From positions 1-11,153 of the forward strand of contig CAYGZA010000231.1 of NCBI GenBank assembly GCA_964354135.1: a stretch of DNA of 11,153 nucleotides. The letters are read 5' to 3'. Below, one piece after another: positions 7,801 to 11,153 of this stretch (positions are counted from its first letter, which is position 1; every line of letters starts with the position of its first letter). Under the pieces are notes generated by a model. It worked only from the letters and a program-made list of their open reading frames with translations. It was not told the origin of the DNA and searched no databases. This stretch comes from CAYGZA01 sp964354135 (GTDB lineage Bacteria; Planctomycetota; Planctomycetia; Pirellulales; Thermoguttaceae). The translations under genes were made by a program, and so were the position numbers.

Positions 7801-7893
7801 CAGCCGGTCGAGCAACTGCCCCGATTCGTCGAGGAAATCGCCCAAGAGGCTGTCGAAGAACTCGTCTTTGGGCACGGTTTGGGGATCAGGCAT
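4888..7893 (-). CDS. cheA: Chemotaxis histidine kinase CheA with two HPt domains
   Basis: The 1001-residue kinase autophosphorylates and passes phosphate to CheY. Order of domains: HPt 1 (about 8-125, H66 in RSAHSLKG); a linker; HPt 2 (about 212-312, H253 in TAHRIKGAAA); an Ala/Pro-rich linker; a P2-like segment (about 386-468); a second Ala/Pro linker (about 469-535); the dimerisation domain P3 (from about 536, RLDQLMNLAGQLVIS) with a long helical insertion (about 570-650); the ATPase domain P4 with N box HMVRN (716-720), VSDDGKGL (758-765), GRGMGMDIV (813-821) and GTTITIKLP; and a CheW-like P5 from about 855 to the end. A typical CheA is 650-750 residues; the extra HPt domain, linkers and P3 insertion account for the difference. 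The ATG has AGGAAG 6 bases upstream, overlapping the end of cheR. The kinase is cytoplasmic and acts on receptors with CheW. Confidence 0.95.
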   Translation of the reverse strand: MPDPQTVPKDEFFDSLLGDFLDESGQLLDRLNDNLLHLDEWVRSLDENQPSQCDEDLMNEMFRSAHSLKGLSAMLGLKDINNLTHKVENVFDAARKGQLAVTGDVVETLFQAVDRLVALVGVLKEPDAAAVECESVLEGIGRMLQAAGAERRQSTQADAEAALHSASCGVAEPPRETGPPAVASERTASSETLADAPVDLFAGLEDEAEVSDKYLAIFIEEAELSLDQLTEVLLALEGGGSRDAIETLMVTAHRIKGAAASVGLNRAAKLAHLMEDLLQDRLANGGGLSPWLNDAMLKCTDALWQFVHDLRKGSGGADRFGEVARELAAARNVRGTCESSSGRQAFGAASPPAAGRAAPPLPGSSGEPAAEAGRAAAQAVSENKKTLAGEITFREGLPQVGLKAQLVYEKLSNLGEVRYFEPPAEAFDETPDLRQISFHIATAKPVETVVRHLRIAGVERMNVRPLGEAPAKAAPGTTNAAAGAGPSPPAAISQAPTPRETKTPAPAGKSGREDAAAAPTAPGAGRPADAGGKPGETLRVDIERLDQLMNLAGQLVISKARFAQIGDRLKAAMGNRQTSQVLGHALHVLDRMANRSNVAGPKGQLQGELEALRGQARRIQSELEAVAREIAAMGEVRGAANDLFEAVHQLDRVTDGIQRNVMGTRMVPIGPLFSRFKRVVRDITRTNGKSIRLVINGEKTELDKRMIDELGDPLIHMVRNSADHGIELPGIRQSAGKPREGTIALDAFHRGNNIVIRVSDDGKGLDAERILQKAWEKGLVSPADAEKLSRQQVLQLIWEPGLSTAEVVTEVSGRGMGMDIVRSKIEELTGSIDLESTPGRGTTITIKLPLTLAILPSLMVEIGRDVFAMPIESVVEIVQVCGRDLATVQGQKMAQIRGRVVSVVELDEIFAWHGITAHDQLKESEETTLVIVGERGCEIGMAVGRVLGEEDVVIKSVAENYRNVAGIAGASILGDGRVSLILDPAALIDMASRPGSLTATV

Positions 7894-7905
7894 CTGCCGC
7901 TTCCT

Positions 7906-8817
7906 TCATCGCAACGGCCGCTGGTAAAGCCACGACTGAACCCGCACGTAGTCTTTGAGCAGCTCGCCCACTCCCTCGGCGGCGCCGGCCACGAGCAGCC
8001 CGCCGGGACAAACCGCCGCGCGGACGTTGGCCAAGACCGTTTGCTTCGAGGTCGCGTCGAAGTAAATCAACACGTTCTTGACGAACACCAGGTCGAACGG
8101 CGGCTCCCGCAGCGCCTGCATGAGGTTGTGCCGGCGGTAGGCGATCATGCCGGTGAGCACCGGCCGGGCCTGCCAGGTCCCCGGGTCTTCGACCGCGGGG
8201 TCTTTGACCTTGGTGAAGAAGCGCCGCCGGCAGTCTTCCGGAACCAGCCGCATGGCGCGTTCGGCGAAGAGGGCTTTTCGGGCCTGATCGAGCGCCCCCG
8301 CGCCGATGTCCGTGCCGAGGATCTGGATCTTCCACTCCTGGAAGCCCGGCAGGTAGGCCGCGATGCAGCAGGCCGCGGTGATCGGCTCGTCCCCGGTGCT
8401 GCAGGCGGCCGACCAGATCCGCAGGCCGCGATTCCTCGCCCCCGTCCTCGCTTCGCCCGCGATCTGCGGAAGGAACTCGCGCGAGAACCAGCCCCATTGG
8501 GCCTCGTCCCGGAATAGATAGGTCTCGTGAGTGGTGATTTCCTGGAGGAACGCGTCCCACTCCGGGTCGCGGGGTGAGAGCCGGCTCAAAAGCCTGTAGT
8601 ACTCCTCGAAATCCTTGATGCCCGTGTCCCGCAGACGCCGCCGGAGGCGGTTCGAAAGCAGCGTCTTCTTCTGCGGCGACACCCGGATCCCCGTGCGGCG
8701 GTAAATCAGGTCCGCATACTGCGCCAATTGCAAATCGGTGACCTGCACCACGGGAATGATGGGCAGGACGGGCGCGATCGGCTCCAGGGATGGGATCGTT
8801 GTGCTTTCCGGCGGCAT
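7906..8817 (-). CDS. cheR: CheR chemoreceptor glutamate methyltransferase
   Basis: The 303-residue enzyme should transfer methyl groups from S-adenosylmethionine to receptor glutamates during adaptation. The N-terminal all-helical CheR domain spans about 28-90. TTHETYLFRD (95-104) corresponds to the family NETxFFR loop. WSAACSTGDEP (135-145) is the cofactor-binding motif; D170 in LGTDI and NVLIYFD (248-254) complete the methyltransferase fold. The residues after GDEP are ITA, where many CheR proteins have YSI or YTI. The first 27 residues are a Pro-rich extension of unknown use. No TPR or CheB domain is attached. The Shine-Dalgarno sequence before the ATG is weak. The gap to cheA is 12 bases and the gap from cheW is 52 bases. 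No cheB is found in the window. Confidence 0.92.
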   Translation of the reverse strand: MPPESTTIPSLEPIAPVLPIIPVVQVTDLQLAQYADLIYRRTGIRVSPQKKTLLSNRLRRRLRDTGIKDFEEYYRLLSRLSPRDPEWDAFLQEITTHETYLFRDEAQWGWFSREFLPQIAGEARTGARNRGLRIWSAACSTGDEPITAACCIAAYLPGFQEWKIQILGTDIGAGALDQARKALFAERAMRLVPEDCRRRFFTKVKDPAVEDPGTWQARPVLTGMIAYRRHNLMQALREPPFDLVFVKNVLIYFDATSKQTVLANVRAAVCPGGLLVAGAAEGVGELLKDYVRVQSWLYQRPLR

Positions 8818-8869
8818 GATCGCGGGATCTCGGGAATCCTGATGGGTCCGGAAGGGAAACCGCTTCAGG

Positions 8870-9385
8870 TCAAGCGACGGCTGCGGCGGTTTCGCACGCG
8901 GACTTCCCCTCCTGGGTGAGGATCTTGTCGATGTCCAGGAGGATCAATAGCCGGTTGTCCAGCCGGACCAGGCCGGTCAGGTACTCGCGTCCCAACCCGG
9001 CGACCGTCGGCGGCGGAGGCGCGATCTGCTCGTGCGAGATCCGCAGCACTTCGCTGACCGCGTCCACCACGATCCCGATCGTCTTCCCGGCGACGTTGAC
9101 GACCATGATCCGCGTCTCGTCGGTCTGCTCCTCCTGGGAGAGACCGAACCGCAACCGCAAGTCGACGATCGGAATCACCGAGCTCCGCAGATTGATCAGC
9201 CCCTTGATGTAGGGCGGAGTCTGCGGCACCCGCGTGATCTCGCCCATCAGGATGATCTCCTGGACCTTCGTGATCTCGATCCCGTACTCTTCCTGGGCGA
9301 GCCGGAAGCTGACCAACTGCATCGTTCCGGTCCCTTCCGCCTTGTGGTTTTCGTGGACCGATACTCCTTGCGTCATCCTGGACAC
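8870..9385 (-). CDS. cheW: CheW coupling protein (first gene of the che operon)
   Basis: The 171-residue CheW domain links CheA to chemoreceptors in the cytoplasmic signalling array. The conserved core starts at MQLVSFRLAQEEYGIEI (22-38). IKGLINLRSSVIPIVDLR (60-77) is the diagnostic stretch, and EYLTGLVRLDNRLLILLDI (about 134-152) the second subdomain. I chose the GTG start (MSRMTQG) over the ATG three codons later because AAGGAG lies 7 bases before the GTG and would be too far from the ATG. The N-terminal 20 residues and the C-terminal Ala-rich tail are not conserved. As the first gene of a leftward operon it should be transcribed from the divergent region at 9386-9767. Confidence 0.94.
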   Translation of the reverse strand: MSRMTQGVSVHENHKAEGTGTMQLVSFRLAQEEYGIEITKVQEIILMGEITRVPQTPPYIKGLINLRSSVIPIVDLRLRFGLSQEEQTDETRIMVVNVAGKTIGIVVDAVSEVLRISHEQIAPPPPTVAGLGREYLTGLVRLDNRLLILLDIDKILTQEGKSACETAAAVA

Positions 9386-9392
9386 CGGTTTG

Positions 9393-9398
9393 CTCCTT
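9393..9398 (-). promoter_or_regulatory. Ribosome-binding site that fixes the cheW GTG start
   Basis: On the minus strand AAGGAG lies 7 bases before GTG at 9385 and 16 bases before the alternative ATG at 9376. This supports the GTG as the real start. Confidence 0.7.
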
Positions 9399-9423
9399 GT
9401 CTTCTTGTGGACTCGGGCGGCAA

Positions 9424-9442
9424 ACGTTCCGGCGACGTTCCG
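9424..9442 (-). promoter_or_regulatory. Direct repeat upstream of cheW, one helical turn apart
   Basis: CGGAACGT occurs twice on the minus strand (9442-9435 and 9431-9424) with an 11-base period, ending 39 bases before the cheW start. Repeats on the same face of the helix suit a dimeric activator or repressor. Each copy contains GGAAC, which resembles the -35 box of many ECF sigma factors, but I could not find a convincing matching -10 box. Confidence 0.3.
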
Positions 9443-9490
9443 CCAACGGATTACGGCAAGTGCGCCCGGCGAGCGGCCCTGCCGGATCGG

Positions 9491-9529
9491 GCCCGCACTT
9501 GCACCAAACTATAGGTTGGGATTGCGGGC
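9491..9529. promoter_or_regulatory. Nested palindrome in the divergent cheW / cheY2 control region
   Basis: CCAAACTATAGGTTGG (9504-9519) is a 16-base palindrome with one mismatched pair. It is bracketed by GCCCGCA (9491-9497) and TGCGGGC (9523-9529), which are also inverted repeats. It is one of the few AT-containing spots in this control region. On the minus strand it contains TATAGT, a possible -10 box for cheW, but no good -35 box is visible. It could be an operator serving both directions. Confidence 0.35.
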
Positions 9530-9602
9530 GGCACTTGTCGCGGAGCCTTGGAGAAACCTCACCCCCGGACGGAACCCGGCTCCTTGGGGGGCATATTCGC
9601 TA

Positions 9603-9625
9603 GGATCCGCAGAATGGGCGGATCC
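9603..9625. repeat. Short perfect hairpin in the divergent control region
   Basis: GGATCCGC (9603-9610) and GCGGATCC (9618-9625) are perfect inverted repeats around a 7-base loop, 143 bases upstream of the second cheY. No run of T follows. It could be a leader hairpin or a protein-binding site. Apart from this hairpin, the palindrome and the direct repeat, I see no gene or strong promoter in 9386-9767. Confidence 0.4.
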
Positions 9626-9767
9626 CGACCGCTTGGCCCCCCTGCAGGCTTGACTCGGCCCTGCTGCAACCTACCGTTGATTACGACGTATCGCAGGCGA
9701 CGCCCGCCTCCAAGCCGATGCGCGTTGCAGAACCATCTTCGCTCACAACCGAGGTAGAGGATCCACC

Positions 9768-10130
9768 ATGAGCGCCCGAGTCCTCGTTGCCGACGACTCC
9801 AGCACGATGCGGAAGATCATCATACGTTCCCTGCAGGCCGTGGGGATCCCCTCGGCGGTCGAGGCCGCCGACGGCGCCGAAGCTGTCGCCGTCTTTAAGC
9901 CGGGACACTTCGACCTGGTGCTGACCGACTGGAACATGCCCGGCAAGTCGGGCCTCGACGTGGTCAAGGAGATCCGCGCGAAGGATCCCAAAGTGCCCAT
10001 CATCATGATCACGACCGAGGCGGAGAAAGGCCGCGTGGTCCAGGCCATCCAGGCCGGCGTCTCCGACTACCTGGTCAAGCCCTTTACCCCCGAGACGCTC
10101 CGCGAGAAGCTGGAAAAACACGGCTGCTGA
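9768..10130 (+). CDS. cheY: Second CheY, a classical single-domain response regulator
   Basis: The 120-residue receiver domain has no output domain. It shows D9/D10, the phospho-acceptor D54 in LVLTDWNMPG, T82/T83 in MITTEAEK, Y101 in SDYLVKPF and K104. DWNMPG and the tyrosine make it look more like the enterobacterial-type CheY than the operon copy at 3229-3612. The ATG has AGAGG 7 bases upstream. It is divergent from the che operon across a 382-base control region, so it may be expressed separately from the kinase. It probably receives phosphate from this CheA, but an orphan kinase is also possible. Confidence 0.92.
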   Translation: MSARVLVADDSSTMRKIIIRSLQAVGIPSAVEAADGAEAVAVFKPGHFDLVLTDWNMPGKSGLDVVKEIRAKDPKVPIIMITTEAEKGRVVQAIQAGVSDYLVKPFTPETLREKLEKHGC

Positions 10131-10205
10131 ACGGCGCAGCCGCGGGCCAGCGCAACCTGGACGGGGGACTTCGTCAGCTCCGCCGCACGATCCGCATCCC
10201 GGAAT

Positions 10206-10219
10206 GCGGCTTCGGCCGC
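10206..10219 (+). other. TTCG tetraloop hairpin downstream of the second cheY
   Basis: GCGGC (10206-10210) and GCCGC (10215-10219) pair around the loop TTCG, a very stable RNA tetraloop. It starts 76 bases after the cheY stop. It overlaps an alternative stem (CCGCAT pairing with ATGCGG). No T run follows, so it may protect the 3' end rather than terminate transcription. Confidence 0.35.
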
Positions 10220-10273
10220 CGCAAACCCGTCCCCCGCCTCGGACCCCAAAGGCATGGTACCGTAAGCTCGTGG

Positions 10274-10342
10274 ACACGCTGATTCTTCCTTCTGAGGTGC
10301 TTGGCCGCAACTCCAGAGAGAATCAGCATGTCCGTCATTTTT
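10274..10342 (+). terminator. Candidate terminator for the second cheY
   Basis: ACACGCTGATTCT (10274-10286) pairs with AGAATCAGCATGT (10319-10331) at 12 of 13 positions, 9 of them uninterrupted. A run of five T follows at 10338-10342. The loop is 32 bases and the T run starts six bases after the stem, so it is not a textbook terminator. The rest of 10131-10493 shows no gene that I can support. Confidence 0.35.
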
Positions 10343-10453
10343 CAACCTGCGCATTCTTGAGTCGGATGAACCTCTTTTTCGACGTGTGGCTTGCGGAGAT
10401 CTTCAGCCCCCTCCGAGCCGGGGATCCCTGAGGCGGCAGCGTCGACGGGCCGC

Positions 10454-10459
10454 TATAAT
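10454..10459 (+). promoter_or_regulatory. Possible promoter -10 box of the sigma factor gene
   Basis: A perfect TATAAT lies 34 bases upstream of the ATG at 10494, in otherwise GC-rich sequence. The expected -35 position (about 10431-10436, AGGCGG) is poor, so the promoter would need an activator or could be spurious. The box lies inside the upstream in-frame extension of the sigma gene, which supports the downstream start. Confidence 0.4.
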
Positions 10460-10493
10460 CGTGGGCACCGGCATTCCTTTGAAAGCCACGCCC

Positions 10494-11072
10494 ATGACCG
10501 ACGTCACCCGAATCCTCTCCGCCATCGAGCAAGGCGATCCCCAGGCCGCGGAGCAACTCCTGCCCTTGGTCTACGACGAGCTTCGCCGGCTCGCGGCCCA
10601 GAAGATGGCCCAGGAGAAGCCCGGGCAGACGCTCCAGGCGACGGCGCTGGTCCACGAGGCGTATCTGAGGCTCGTGGACGTCGAAAAGGCCCAGCACTGG
10701 AACAGCCGGGGACATTTCTTCGCCGCTGCGGCCGAGGCCATGCGGCGGATCCTCGTCGAGCAAGCTCGTCACAAGAGGACATCGAAGGCGGGCGGAGACC
10801 TTCGGCGTCTGGAAATCTCCGCCGTCGAACCGACCATAGATGGTCCCGATCTCGACCTGCTGGCCCTGGATGAGGCACTCACCAAATTGGCTTCACAGGA
10901 CTCGCGCAAGGCGGAGCTGGTGAAGCTCCGGTTCTTCGCGGGGCTGACCAACCAGCAAGCTGCCGAGGCACTTGGCATCGCCGCCTCAACTGCCGATGCA
11001 GACTGGGCTTACGCCAAGTGCTGGCTCCGGGTCGAGATGTTGGGCGAGGGGCCGACCGAAGGGCAACCCTAA
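10494..11072 (+). CDS. ECF-like RNA polymerase sigma factor (planctomycete-type)
   Basis: The 192-residue protein has sigma region 2 at about 18-95 (LLPLVYDELRRLA at 22-34 and ATALVHEAYLRL at 49-60) and region 4 at about 125-182 (LVKLRFFAGLT, then a helix-turn-helix with AAEALGI and WAYAKCWL). This is the pattern of the ECF-like sigma family expanded in planctomycetes and some other phyla, where the genes often precede serine/threonine kinase genes. I chose the ATG of MTDVTRIL because the family begins with a short TxxLxxIxxGD segment and because TATAAT lies in the longer in-frame extension. The Shine-Dalgarno sequence is weak. Target promoters are unknown. It is not an anti-sigma-linked ECF as far as the window shows. 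Confidence 0.92.
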   Translation: MTDVTRILSAIEQGDPQAAEQLLPLVYDELRRLAAQKMAQEKPGQTLQATALVHEAYLRLVDVEKAQHWNSRGHFFAAAAEAMRRILVEQARHKRTSKAGGDLRRLEISAVEPTIDGPDLDLLALDEALTKLASQDSRKAELVKLRFFAGLTNQQAAEALGIAASTADADWAYAKCWLRVEMLGEGPTEGQP

Positions 11073-11126
11073 CCGCTATCGAGAATTCCCGATTATTCAG
11101 AGTCTGTAGCATCATTACAGGGGATT

Positions 11127-11153
11127 ATGCGGCCTTTCGGGTGGCACGAGCGG
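11127..11153 (+). CDS. Possible start of the next gene, cut by the window end
   Basis: An ATG at 11127 opens a frame of nine codons (MRPFGWHER) that runs to the window end, 54 bases after the sigma factor stop. AGGGG lies just upstream, but with only three bases of spacing. In planctomycetes a serine/threonine kinase gene commonly follows this type of sigma factor, which would fit. Nine residues are too few to identify anything. Confidence 0.22.

Noticed and set aside
4879..8517. A 1212-codon open frame on the plus strand opposite cheA and cheR
   Set aside because: It is antisense to two unmistakable genes. It consists of Arg/Gly/His/Asp-rich low-complexity protein, as expected from the complementary strand of GC-rich coding DNA, and shows no family motif.
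9650..9678. TTGACT at 9650-9655 as a -35 box for the second cheY
   Set aside because: The sequence 17 bases downstream (ACCGTT) and the nearby alternatives do not resemble a -10 box, so a promoter cannot be supported.
9681..10310. A 209-codon minus-strand frame over the second cheY
   Set aside because: It overlaps a clear CheY on the opposite strand. Its residues outside the overlap show no conserved pattern.
10204..10431. A 75-codon plus-strand frame between the second cheY and the sigma factor
   Set aside because: It runs across the candidate terminator hairpin, has no ribosome site and shows no recognisable sequence pattern.

Overview
This GC-rich window most likely comes from a planctomycete (Pirellula-like, order not resolvable from this sequence). 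Three things point there: a Tat-exported Gfo/Idh/MocA oxidoreductase next to a TIM-barrel sugar isomerase, a short ECF-like sigma factor of the type abundant in planctomycetes, and a CheA with a long Ala/Pro linker. This assignment is inference from gene content; no marker gene is present.

Layout. (1) Positions 1-3101, plus strand: a secreted oxidoreductase (92-1876) and a sugar phosphate isomerase/epimerase-like protein (2259-3101), probably acting on sugars or polyols. The gap between them holds a complete 205-bp MITE-like element (2004-2208). It has about 25-bp terminal inverted repeats, a 7-bp target duplication and a long internal hairpin, and it sits inside an older array of short CTGA/TCAG-type repeats. 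The first 50 bases of the window are the exact inverse of the left end of this element, so the oxidoreductase gene lies between two inverted copies. (2) Positions 3229-9385, minus strand: a chemosensory operon read in the order cheW, cheR, cheA, cheC, cheD, cheY. cheR-cheA-cheC-cheD are tightly packed, with gaps of 11-29 bases. (3) Positions 9386-9767: a divergent control region with several inverted and direct repeats. (4) Positions 9768-10130, plus strand: a second, classical CheY. (5) Positions 10131-10493: a gene-free stretch with a candidate terminator and a promoter-like TATAAT box. (6) Positions 10494-11072: an ECF-like sigma factor, perhaps followed by a gene that starts just before the window ends.

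How the genes work together. CheW and the P5 domain of CheA should couple to receptors encoded elsewhere. CheA should phosphorylate one or both CheY proteins. CheR and CheD should modify receptors, and CheC should dephosphorylate CheY-P. No CheB methylesterase and no receptor gene are present. The presence of CheC plus CheD suggests a Bacillus/Thermotoga-type adaptation scheme. The CheC homologue keeps only its second phosphatase site, and CheA carries two HPt domains, each with its histidine.

The two most striking features are the intact MITE-like element with its inverted partner around the oxidoreductase gene, and the one-sited CheC inside a CheB-less che operon.
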